Below are positions 1 through 9,597 of a stretch of 64,000 nt of DNA, piece by piece. Each line of letters opens with the position of its first letter. Within the stretch, counting starts at the first letter, position 1. Source of the DNA: Pratylenchus scribneri (lineage: Eukaryota; Nematoda; Chromadorea; Rhabditida; Pratylenchidae); NCBI GenBank assembly GCA_030063045.1, contig JAQSEB010000041.1, positions 992,001 through 1,056,000 of the forward strand. Direction: 5' to 3'. The position numbers and the translations under genes are program-made. The notes beneath the pieces are model-generated. The model was not told where the DNA came from, searched no databases, and worked only from the letters and a program-made list of their open reading frames with translations.

Positions 1-168
1 ATTGGTTAAACCTAAGCTAAAATATTATCAAATTATGCGTCTTAATTAGATCTATCGATTTGGTATATGGTTTAGGGGACCAGGATAAACCACTTAACCA
101 TTATAAACCATTATAATCTTGACATTTTTAATATTTCCCAAAAATTATTAATTAATTATAATTTTAAG
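1..168. other. AT-rich flank, probable VMP1 intron or 5' region
   Basis: No coding signal. It contains short inverted motifs such as AACCATTATAAACC. It ends in an ATTTTAAG acceptor-like site just before the first recognisable VMP1 exon. Confidence 0.4.
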
Positions 169-3100
169 TACCAGCAAAAGCCGTCACCAAAAGTCAACCA
201 CCGATGTAAATAAGGAACAACACCAGGCAAATGGCAGTGCAAAAGGCGGGCATGGAATGCACAAAAGTCCATCCACAAATACACTTGGACGAATCGAACG
301 CCAGCATTTTGTCCTATGGAAAAGGCCCTTTCGAACAATTCAATATTTCCTTCTGGAAGTGCTCAACATCACTTGGATATTTATTAAGAGGTTTTTTGGC
401 ATAAAAATCCGAAAAATTGGTTTATACATCCAAGCTCTAAAGCATGAAAGTCATATACCATTCGATAGAGCTCGACGAGCTGAATGCGAATATGCACAAA
501 AATTTTTCCCCTAGCAAAATAGTTTTGGCCAATTTATGGTCGCATTTGGCCTATATCTGGGCATTTTTCGAAATCTCGACTTCTAGGCAACCCAGAGACT
601 CGAGAATAGACTCATTCGACTCGGCATCGTCGATTTACTCTATGAAATTTCAATTTCAAACCGGTATGAATTTGTTTTGAAAAGCTGAACTGTTGTTTAA
701 ACCCAAACCGGTTTTGGTTTGCAAACTTTTTTAAAGCTTTAATAGAGGTTTGAAATTGAAATTTCATAGACTAAATCGACTACGCCGAATCAAATGAGCA
801 TATTTTCATGACTTTAGGACATCTAGAAATTGAGATTTTCAAAATTTCTAGAATTATGATTTGGAGCCTGGACCGCGTATATCAATTTAACCTAAAAATC
901 CACTAAATAATTCTCCCATTAGCTTTCTCTGCATTCAACGCCTCCTTCCAACTGTTCTCATCCTTTCCACGCTTGCTTGGCTTTACACGGTGCCCGGTGC
1001 CCACACAAAATATTTTAAATTGTTGGAGAAGCAAATTTATTGGTGTTTATATTGGGTTGGGTTGGGCGTTCTCTCGTCGGTTGGATTGGGCACCGGATTG
1101 CATACATTCCTCCTATATTTGGTAAGATGGGCTTATTTTGTGTAAAATTCCAATTTTTAGGGACCCCATATTGCACGTGTCACGCTGGCTGCTTTCGAAT
1201 GTAATTCATTGGATTTTCCTGAACCACCGTATCCGGATGAGTTAGTTTATAAAAACTAATTTATATCCAAAAAACCTTAAGTTTCTATTATCCAAAAAAC
1301 CTTGTTTTTATTATCCAAAAAATCTTAAGTTTTTATTATCCAAAAAACCTTAAGTTTTTATTATCCGAAAAACCTTAAGTTTTTATTATCCAAAAAAACT
1401 TAAACTTCATATTAATAAATTATTTATTCATTTTTTTCAGTGTAACCTGTCCAACTTCTGCCCAATCGATTGCTACAACCATTTCACTTTGGGCAATTAT
1501 TAGCAAAGTAAATATTGATTGATTTTCTCTTTAAATCCAATTTTTAAGGTTCGTCTCGAGTCACTAATGTGGGGCGCCGGCACAGCGTTGGGCGAATTGC
1601 CGCCATATTTCATGGCGAAGGCAGCCCGTTTGTCGGGAGAGGAGCCGGACGATGAGGAATACAAGGAATTCCTTTCATTTGTTGAAGGCGATATTCAGAA
1701 GAAAGAGCTGGTTTGTGGAACATTTTTTTTAATTTAAAATATAATTTATAAAGGAAATTATTATTATATTTTAGCGGTCTATGGTTTATTTTAGACCCAA
1801 ATTTATTATTTAATTACCAATAATGGTTCAAATTCAAACCATTTAAAAAACAAACCCTGTTTAAATAGGCTAAAAACCAAACCGGTTTAAACGGTTTTAT
1901 ACCTTTTTGATTTTGAACCAAAACCGGTTCAAATCGTTTAAAACTGAAATCGATTTAAACCGTTTAATATCCTTTATTTTGAACAAAAATCGATTTAAAC
2001 ATTTAAAACCCTTAAAGTTTTGAACCAAAATCCAAAATTGACTTAACCATTTAATATCCTATAATATACCCTTACCCTTTAATTTTGGTCTGTCAAACCA
2101 TGAACGAATTACGAATTATACACCAACACCAATAATACACATATTGAGTATTGACACGAAAACTATTGATTAGAAGCATTGAGTCTAGGATATTAAATAA
2201 ACCATTTATTGTTGGTATTTTTATAATTCTTTTCGATAATTTCAAAAGTCTGTCATTTTCATCATTTTTCTCGCCAATTTATTTTTGTAAATTTGCAGTC
2301 TTCCGCGGATAAAATCAAATTATGGATGGAACGGGTTGTGACTCGCATCGGATTTCCGGGCATTCTTCTGTTCGCTTCCATCCCAAATCCATTCTTCGAT
2401 TTGGCCGGCATCACTTGTGGACATTTTCTCATCCCATTTTGGACATTCTTCGGTGCAACACTGATTGGCAAAGCAATCGTCAAAATGCATGTTCAGGTAA
2501 TTTGAAGGGAATGGATAAAATATTTTTGGTATAATCACTGTAATTCATATAGAATTGTACTGTAAAATATAAAAAAATGCATAAAAATAGGAATCGAATC
2601 CGGATAAAATTATCGTCCTCGGAGTGGATTCGAACACATGACTCCCAAATTTCGTCTTTTGTTTCGAAAATAATTTCAAAAATTTTATTTTTGTCTATAA
2701 ATGTATTTTAGAATATATAAAAATACACAAAAACGGGAATCGAACACAAAAAAAAAATAACTTCCTCGGAGCGGATTCGAACCCAAGACCTAAATTTTTC
2801 CAAAAGTGAGGGGTAGTCAGGTCGAAAATTTTCACCTTTTTTTCTAAAAATATTGTAAAATATATAAAAATGCACAAAAGTGGAAATAGAACCCAATCGA
2901 AAAAAATAACTTCCCCTGAACAGATTCGAACCCGAGACCCCTAAATTTCACAAAAGTGAAGGATTTCCTCTTTGGGTAGAAAATTTAACAAATTTTTTGA
3001 TCAAAATCTATAAATCCTAGGAAGCCTAAACCTAACCCTAATCTAATAATGAAAATTAATTCTATTTTTTTTCCATTCATTTTCAGATGCTTTTTGTTGT

Positions 3101-3961
3101 GTTGACATTTTCGGAACATCATGTCGAACATTTGGTCGCATTGCTGAAGCGAATTCCGCATGTTGGCCGCTTCATTCAGGCACCGTTAAAAGAATTTTTG
3201 AGTGCCCAAAAAATGCGATTGCATCGAAACCCGAATGATCCCATTCCAGAACAGGCATCGAGTTTAATTCAACAAGGTCGGTTCCATCCATTTTTGAAAT
3301 TTTTATTAAATTTTTTAATTTAAAGTTATGTCCTATGTGGTCACTGCAATGGTGAGTAAAAAGAAATAATTAATATAAAAAAATAGGCATTCCTTACGAA
3401 GAATTGTGATCCCGAAATTTTTTTTTTTAATTTTCAAAAATTGTTTTTTAGAGTTTTCGGGTGTGCCAACCACGTACCTATCATCATTTTGTTTATATTT
3501 TACCATCTCCGTTTTTGATAGGATATTGTCACTTTAACCATGAAAAGACCGGGAATGAATTCAAGATTGATTTTCTAAAATAATTTTTTTATTGGCATAT
3601 ATATATATTTGGTCCTCTCTCTGTATTTTCATGGTAAAAGTCGACGCATTATATTACTAAAATGGCATCATATAATAAATCGGATGTCAGATTCGTATTC
3701 TGCATTGTCGGAAACATCCAAAAAAAATTTTTTTTAAATTTTAAAAATAATTTTCGGGACCACAATTTCGTAAGGATTGCCAAAAATATAAATTAATAAT
3801 ATTTAAAAATAAATAATTTTAAATTAAATTTTTATTAAAATTTCCAGATTATTTGGTTCATCATTTCTCTGATCAACAGTTTGGCCCAACGCTATCACAA
3901 AAGGATTTGGGAAAGCCAAAACAGTGAAGTGAAAAAGATGAAAAATTTGAAAGCCCAATGA
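169..3961 (+). CDS. VMP1: VMP1/EPG-3, vacuole membrane protein 1 (5' end incomplete)
   Basis: ER multispanning VTT-domain lipid scramblase needed for autophagosome formation. I recognise the family in consecutive exons: 169-390 (contains [13 protein letters not shown]), 923-1121 ([18 protein letters not shown]), 1161-1240, 1441-1507, 1549-1710 ([20 protein letters not shown]), 2299-2496 ([18 protein letters not shown]), 3087-3276, a 26-nt exon 3326-3351, and 3848-3961 ending in TGA. All phases join without a shift. The [11 protein letters not shown] and PFWTFFGA segments are the VTT core and remain intact. The exon at 169 opens after an AG acceptor and continues an upstream frame, so the start codon is probably in a small exon left of the window or unseen. 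Introns carry several repeats listed separately. Family assignment is very secure; the exact N-terminus is not. Confidence 0.94.
569..841. repeat. Foldback repeat, copy 1 of a dispersed family
   Basis: Near-palindromic unit in VMP1 intron 1. The left arm reads GAAATCTCGACTTCTAGGCA and leads to ATGAAATTTCAATTTCAAACC; the right arm is its complement. Related copies lie at about 34203-34537, 40004-40288 and 61506-62110, all in introns. It looks like a non-autonomous inverted-repeat element. No target duplication was established. Confidence 0.7.
1255..1415. repeat. 25-bp minisatellite in VMP1 intron
   Basis: About six copies of a unit containing CCTTAAGTTTTTATTATCC separated by A-runs, between exons ending at 1240 and starting at 1441. 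The reverse complement of the same unit fills a cullin-2 intron at 27510-27904, and a variant occurs at 33810-33960. Confidence 0.85.
1780..2240. repeat. Degenerate AAACCGGTTTAAA-rich intron sequence
   Basis: VMP1 intron sequence with many imperfect copies of AAACCGGTTTAAA and TTTAAACC motifs. No coding signal was seen. Similar motifs recur at 17650-17770 and 29215-29600. Confidence 0.45.
2585..2985 (-). repeat. T-arm-like dispersed repeats, three minus-orientation copies
   Basis: Three tandem degenerate copies in a VMP1 intron. In the minus orientation each holds a GGGTTCGAATCCGCTC-like core followed by AGAGGAAG, a T-run and a TGCATTTTTATATATTTTA tail. The core matches the tRNA T-arm/B-box consensus GGTTCGANNCC. 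No A-box or full cloverleaf was found, so this is not a tRNA gene. Plus-orientation copies are listed at 28560, 37225-37645, 39060-39525 and 42010. Confidence 0.7.
3386..3781. mobile_element. MITE with GGCAATCCTTACGAAATTG ends
   Basis: Inverted ends of about 45 bp (GGCATTCCTTACGAA at left, complement TTCGTAAGGATTGCC at right) enclose 396 bp in the last VMP1 intron. A-rich flanks prevent a clean target-duplication call. A shorter relative lies at 17181-17335 in the GAD gene. Confidence 0.65.
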
Positions 3962-4925
3962 TTTTTTTATTGTGAATGCCCTCAAATTTTGACTATGTAA
4001 AATCATTTCCTCCCATTTAATATTATTGAATCTATCTTCTTCATCTTTTCGTCATTCAATGGAATTTTGTATTTTTTTTTGCTTCCAACCAAGCTCACTT
4101 GTCGATTTCTATTCTAATTATTCGAATATTATGTTTGTTTGTTAATTCGCAATCTGTTTTGATGAGTATATAAAAATTATTTGACCTTTATAATTTCATT
4201 TTGAGATCTATCATTAAATATTGTATCAAACCAAGCCAATATCATCTAAATAAGCCTAACTCAATCGAAGAATTTAATGAAAGATGAAAAGGTTCTCAGG
4301 AAAAACCACCTTCCACATTGATTAAGAGAAAAATGAGGGGGGGGGGGGGGGGGGGGGTACGGTAGCATAGAGCCCTCTCCCAGCAGTCAGCAGCAACATC
4401 ACAGCAGCAGAAGAATGCCTAAAAGACACTTCACCTTCTCTTCTCTTTGTGAAGAAGAGGCGGGTTATAAAACAAAGGGAAGAATCAAGTGAAAAGGTGA
4501 AGAGGCCCTTATTAGGGCATTTTGCTTTCAATCATTGATAAGGAGAGAAAATACGGTAGGCCAGAGGGGGATTTGCCATTCAGAATCAGAAGCAATAGAG
4601 AAGAATGCCGTTTCGCGTTTCGCCTCTAATCCTCTTCCCTCTTTCATTGAGAATAGTGGTCCCCACACTCAAATTTGAAGAGGCTACTATTTTGACCACC
4701 CTTAATGAACTCCTTTAAATAATAACTATTCATTGTAGCGAAATGCATGCAAATTTTAAAAATTATGCGCAAACACACTGGACAAAGAGCTCAAATATAA
4801 AAATAAGCATCATTTATTTATGCCTTTAATTAAATTTTTTGGAATCAAACATTCATCATTGCCACTTTTTGACTTCATATCTTGGAATTTTTGATTTGTG
4901 ATTTAATAAAAAAAATCATCTAAAA
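3962..4925. other. Intergenic, with a 21-G tract and TACGGTA motifs
   Basis: Contains the VMP1 3' flank, then an uninterrupted run of 21 G at 4337-4357. TACGGTA follows directly at 4358-4364 and again at 4552-4558, with purine-rich sequence between. These motifs match the ends of the TACCGTATT MITE family, so this may be an eroded member. No gene is visible. Confidence 0.4.
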
Positions 4926-5543
4926 ATGTACAACAAAAATTGCAAAAAGAAACAACAAAAAAGACATTCTTTGCCAATTGAATTGCACTTTGAAATAGCG
5001 CGATTCTTTAGCTGCACCAAAATTCTGCAATTTTTGTCCAACCATACCCGCTGGAATAAAAATACTGCTGGACATGATAGCGCCGTCGGCGGCGATGAAA
5101 ACATTTTTGATCGAATTTTATTTGAACTTCCTGCTGTTATTATTGGGCAGCAATTGCCCGACAACAACATCATTGATGAGCGCAATTTTTTTGATGCTGA
5201 TTGCACCAATAATGTGGCACAACAAAATGAAGCAGCAGCAGCAGCAGATATTATTGTTGTTGATGCTGGCGACGATTTTGATATGGTGTTTGGCCATTTG
5301 AAATGCGAATGTTGTTTTTGTGTTGCCCTAATAAACAGCTTAATGAAGCTAAAACTTTGGAAAAAATGGGTTTGCACAATTTTTTTAAAAATCTCAAATT
5401 TTCGTCTTTTCAATTCATTATTTTTTGAACATCGAGAGTCTCGATTGAGGGATTTGTTCAACTGCTGGAAATATTTCTTATATTCATTCAAGCAGAATGA
5501 GCAAAGCAGTTTTCTCGAATTCGTCAAACACAAAATATTTTAA
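4926..5543 (+). CDS. Hypothetical protein, F-box-like N-terminus
   Basis: Single ORF of 205 codons with a good AAAA-ATG context. Residues 15-40 (SLPIELHFEIARFF) look like a degenerate F-box, a Skp1-binding motif of SCF ubiquitin ligase adaptors. A poly-Ala/Asp-rich middle and a Cys-rich patch follow. The opposite strand also has an open frame of about the same length (4916-5533), so the ORF itself is weak evidence. A GTTTGC donor at 5370 is in phase 0, as is the exon at 6896, so this could be the first exon of the next gene with foldback DNA in the intron. No family is confidently recognised. Confidence 0.4.
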   Translation: MYNKNCKKKQQKRHSLPIELHFEIARFFSCTKILQFLSNHTRWNKNTAGHDSAVGGDENIFDRILFELPAVIIGQQLPDNNIIDERNFFDADCTNNVAQQNEAAAAADIIVVDAGDDFDMVFGHLKCECCFCVALINSLMKLKLWKKWVCTIFLKISNFRLFNSLFFEHRESRLRDLFNCWKYFLYSFKQNEQSSFLEFVKHKIF

Positions 5544-5580
5544 ATTATATGTATTTGGAATTTAAATATATTTAAAAAAC

Positions 5581-6846
5581 GGTAATACTTTGGTTCGTAC
5601 CCCCCATTTTTGGATAAAAAAAATTTTTATTTTATTTTTCGCTAAAAATGGGTATTTAGGGGTTTTTAATGATGGAGAATCCGAAATTGACATTAGTTTT
5701 TCATTAGCAGTACTGGCTGAACCACTACCGGTTCACAAACCGGTTTGGAAAAATTGAAATTTGGTATTTTGGGTCAACTGTACATCGATCGACGCGTTTC
5801 GATGAGCTGAGAATGAATCTACAATCGGTTCCGCATAAAATTCAAAAATAAAAAAGTTATGGCCATCTTAGGCCGACAGGTCTCCTAAGCAGTTAAAAAT
5901 TTTAAATGGCCATAACTTTCTTAGTTTTGAGTTGTATGCGAAATAAATGACAGATTCACGATCAGCTCATCGAGTCGCGTTTGATTGATGTATAAATTGA
6001 CCCAAAATACCAAAATTCAATTTTTCCAAACCGGTTTGTGAACCGGTAGTGGTTCAGCCAATACTGCTAATGAAAAACTAATGTCAATTTCGGATTCTCC
6101 ATCATCAAAAATTCCAAATACCCATTTTTAGCCAAAAATAAAATTAAAAATTTTTTTATCCATAAATGGGGGGTACGAACTAGGGTTAATTATACGTTGA
6201 CGTAACGTTTACACGTAACGGTTATACGCAAGGATTTTGGGCAAATTAAACGTTACTTATACGCACCTTGATTATACGCATTATACTTTATACGCACTCT
6301 AACTATACGCCTATACGCCTAAACGCAACCTTTTTTAAAGCAACCTTTTATGGTCATTTTTTTCGATGCGCGGCCAATTTTGAGCCAAATTTTTCTTTGC
6401 TCAGCCAATTTTGAGCCAAATTTTTCGTTATGTTTTCCATCGAAATCCATTCTCCAAAAATTCAGCCCTGCGGGGCAGCAAATAACTAAACAAAACCCCC
6501 CCCCCCCCCCCCCCCCACCCCTCTATGGCCACCTCCTTGGAAAATTCGTGATTACGGACTTGAAGATTTGAGTGAAAAAGAATTCGAAGATGAAGTAAAT
6601 AAGAATGAAATTATTGATCGTAAAATAAAAAAATATTGATTATTTATTTTGGAAATTTTTTAAATTTGAGTCTCAAAAAACTACAGTACCTTATAAAGGC
6701 CACGTAACGTTTAGTATACGCGTTTAATTTTCGCGGATAGCCTAAACGTTACTTTATACGCACCTTGATTATACGCATTATACGTTATACGCTTTTTCAT
6801 TATACGCCTGCGTATAATTAACCCTAGTACGAACCAAAGTATTACC
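5581..6846. mobile_element. Foldback element interrupted by a hAT-type insertion
   Basis: Terminal sequence GGTAATACTTTGGTTCGTAC begins at 5581 and its complement ends at 6846. With the 6181-6826 insertion removed, the two halves form a near-perfect palindrome with arms of about 230 bp, including ACCACTACCGGTTCACAAAC in both. It is flanked by similar A-runs ending in C (AAAAAAC), a possible 7-bp duplication. Confidence 0.85.
6181..6826. mobile_element. hAT-type non-autonomous element nested in the foldback
   Basis: 646 bp with inverted ends TAGGGTTAATTATACG and CGTATAATTAACCCTA. It is flanked by exact 8-bp direct repeats GTACGAAC at 6173-6180 and 6827-6834; excising the element plus one repeat restores the host terminus. 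An 8-bp duplication with TAGGG ends is characteristic of hAT transposons. The interior carries ATACGC-rich repeats and a run of 21 C at 6496-6516. No transposase is encoded. Confidence 0.88.
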
Positions 6847-6895
6847 AAAAAAACATTAAATTATATTTTTATCTTTCCCATTTTTTTTGCTCCAG

Positions 6896-9116
6896 CAAAT
6901 CATCGATGGAGACATGGTTGAACTCAAGAGACATGCGGACACATTTTTGCGCCATTGCAAAGCTCTTCGCAATCAACGAAATGCGCGATTATTCGTCGGA
7001 ACAATGGCACATAAGGCATTCGAAATTGCCCAACAACACGGCCTGTTACCTTCACCTCTCAATGGCCATTGTTAGATTTTTCAAAAAATAATTATTATGT
7101 GTTCCCTATGATCACACTAGATTGGGTTTCGTACCGTAAATTACATAAACTATGATAAATAAAATTGTTTAATTTTAAAATAAAATGGCATAGACATTAA
7201 ACCACATATACCGTATATGCTCTTTAATGCCCCATGTAGAATTATTTTCAACCAATCTTAAAAATTAGAAAAATGGGGGGTCTAATTCCTTAATTTGTGG
7301 ACATTTTTGTAAGAATTATAGCGGATTTTATAGAGCTTTAGAGATGAAGAAAATGCAAAACAAAATTTATTTTTAAAGTTCTTATGAGTCCTCAAAGTCG
7401 AGGGTGAGAAATTATTAAAGACTGACTGAGGTATTAAAAGATAATTTATACGGTATAATATTCGAAGTGAATATTTGCTAAATAATTAGCATGAATTTGC
7501 CCACATTATGGTCTAGCATAAACTGAAAAAGGAAAAAAAATTGATGATGTGGACATTATATTTATTTTCTCTTAAGATATCGGTAAACTCCAAGCTGCAA
7601 TTCTTCATATGGTTCAAGTGTTTGGTGTGGAGCTTCGAAATGACCAAGAATTTCAATTTTATGGCGATGTTCTGCGCGAGAAAGGATTTCAAGAAAACTC
7701 ATCTGATTTCGTGATGTGCCGAAGTGTCCTCGCGGACCAATTTGAAGCAATTCCTAATATCCAACATTTTGCTAACGATGAGAATTATGATCTTTGCTAT
7801 GGAATTGCACTGTGTAAGTTTTGAATTTTGGACTAGATCGAATTTTGTAGAATTATTTGAACCCAATTTCGATATATTAGTTTTATATTTTGGAGGGAAT
7901 TAAATGGCTGTTCTATAGTATTTTGGGTCGGGAGCTAGGAATATGTATGAAATACCCATTCGACTTCTCTCATTGAGCTTAGTATGGATCTACAAAAATT
8001 TTCTGCCAGAGGCGCCTAGAAAAAATGTTACAGTATGATGAAATTTGGAAAAGTGAAAGGTCCCCCCTATTGGTGTCACAAGTCAAAACTCGAAATAATT
8101 TCAATTTTATGGTCATATAATAGTTCTATCGACGCGCCTCGATGAGCGAGCTCGAATCTGCGCCATCGTGTTTGGCATAAAATCAGAAATAATAAAGTTA
8201 TGACCATTGCTTGGGCCACAGGGCTAGGTTAGGGCCGGCATGGATTCTAGAGCTAGGGTATGATTATGGTTGGTACTTACTTGGTAACTTATTCCTAGTT
8301 TCCGACCCAAATACTATAGTGATAGTGACCCCTCCTAATTTATGCATTTTCATTTCATTAATGCTGGAATATTCCACAGGTGTTTTGTTCCCATTGGCCA
8401 ACATGGGAAGCATTTTCCCGGCTAATACCCCTTTCGATCGTCATGCCCCATTGCAATCAGCACACGAAATTTGCTTGAAGATGGTTGACCGATTCCGCAT
8501 CCATCATTTTTCTGCAGATTTGCGTAGTGCCTTTAAGGGAAAGGTGTTGGGAAATTTCCTTGGTGTGATAGAATCAGCAAATTTCACGGCAACTCCAGCC
8601 AGTCAGTTTTATTATTTGCTTGTTTGCATTTTATAAAAATATGATTTTTATGAAGTATAAAATTTGTTCAATTTTTGCACAATATCAATATTATAATGCA
8701 AATATAATTTTTTGTAAACATTTTCAGCTCTCCAAAAGCTCTATGCTATATTGGTCTCAATGTTGGACAATATATTGACCCGCCCTAAAGAGGACATCTC
8801 CATCAATACCCAATTCAATGCTAAGGCCAGACAATTACTAACTGCTGATGCCGACTACAACGACTATTTGGACCGTATGCTAAATGTTCCTATTTTGAAT
8901 GTGACCTACTTTGCGCAAATCATCGACGAACCGAACAATGTGCAGGACCCACTGAATTTTGGACGTGATCGTAAACAAACGATTGCGAAATTGTATGCAC
9001 TGGGTAATATTTATTTGAATTTTTAAAAATTGGTATTTATATCATCACTCCTTTTTGCAGTTTTCTTTGCTGGCCTTGTTGGAAAATGCAATGCCAATAC
9101 ATGGCGGCGACAATGA
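6896..9116 (+). CDS. Unrecognised protein, five exons, 5' end uncertain
   Basis: Exons 6896-7070, 7577-7813, 8380-8601, 8728-9003 and 9061-9116 join in consistent phase to 322 codons with no internal stop. Recognisable stretches include ELKRHADTFLRHCKALRNQR, FGVELRNDQEFQFYGDVL and KMVDRFRIHHFSADLR. Composition is soluble, mostly alpha-helical and without an obvious signal peptide or membrane segment. I do not recognise the family. The first exon begins after an acceptor, so an upstream exon is needed; the ORF at 4926 is a phase-compatible candidate. The last short exon reads better in another frame (ending in a Gly-Gly-Asp-Asn-Glu tail), so the C-terminus is uncertain. Introns hold two inverted-repeat elements. 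Confidence 0.65.
7207..7458. mobile_element. MITE with TATACCGTATA ends
   Basis: TATACCGTATA at 7207-7217 and its complement TATACGGTATA at 7448-7458 bound about 250 bp in the first intron of the unrecognised gene. Internal arms partly match (TCTTTAATGCCCC at left, GAGGTATTAAAAG at right). Related to the TACCGTATT family. Confidence 0.5.
7913..8319. mobile_element. MITE with CTATAGTATTTGGGTCGG ends
   Basis: A 30-bp imperfect inverted repeat (CTATAGTATTTTGGGTCGG at left, CCGACCCAAATACTATAG at right) delimits 407 bp within the intron 7814-8379. No coding capacity. Target duplication not resolved. Confidence 0.7.
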
Positions 9117-9597
9117 ATGAATGGACACGGAATGAAATGTGTGCACTGTTTCTTTGGTTTGGATGTGGATTTGAATAAAATTGGAATTTTGAGTTATAAA
9201 ATTGACAACAAACATAAATTATAATATTTTTAAATGCCTTATGAATGATCCAACCACTTTTATTCTCACCTATATTTAATAATACATCTAATCTTTCTAC
9301 TATAAATTTTCTGAATCCCACAAAAATCCAATCATTTCACTGAGACTGAACACAAAAACACAATAATATGATGTTTTTATTTTATTTATAATTTGAAAAT
9401 AATCTCACCAACATTGCCATGCCACTGATCTAAAATGAATTCTCTCTTGCCTTAATTTTTATTTTTGTCGAAAAATCTCTAAACTCTAATAAGAATTACA
9501 ATTTTTAATAATAATTTCGATGACTCTCTATTATTTATTTTTATAATCTACATAAATTTTTACTAAATTGATAAAAATAAAATTAATGATGCATAAA
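9117..9597. other. 3' flank of the unrecognised gene
   Basis: AT-rich sequence with TTGAATAAAATTGG at about 9172 that could serve as a poly(A) signal. No further coding signal before the MULE. Confidence 0.4.

Noticed and set aside
9037..9321. Minus-strand frame after the unrecognised gene
   Set aside because: No coding motif; overlaps the last exon and 3' flank of the plus-strand gene.
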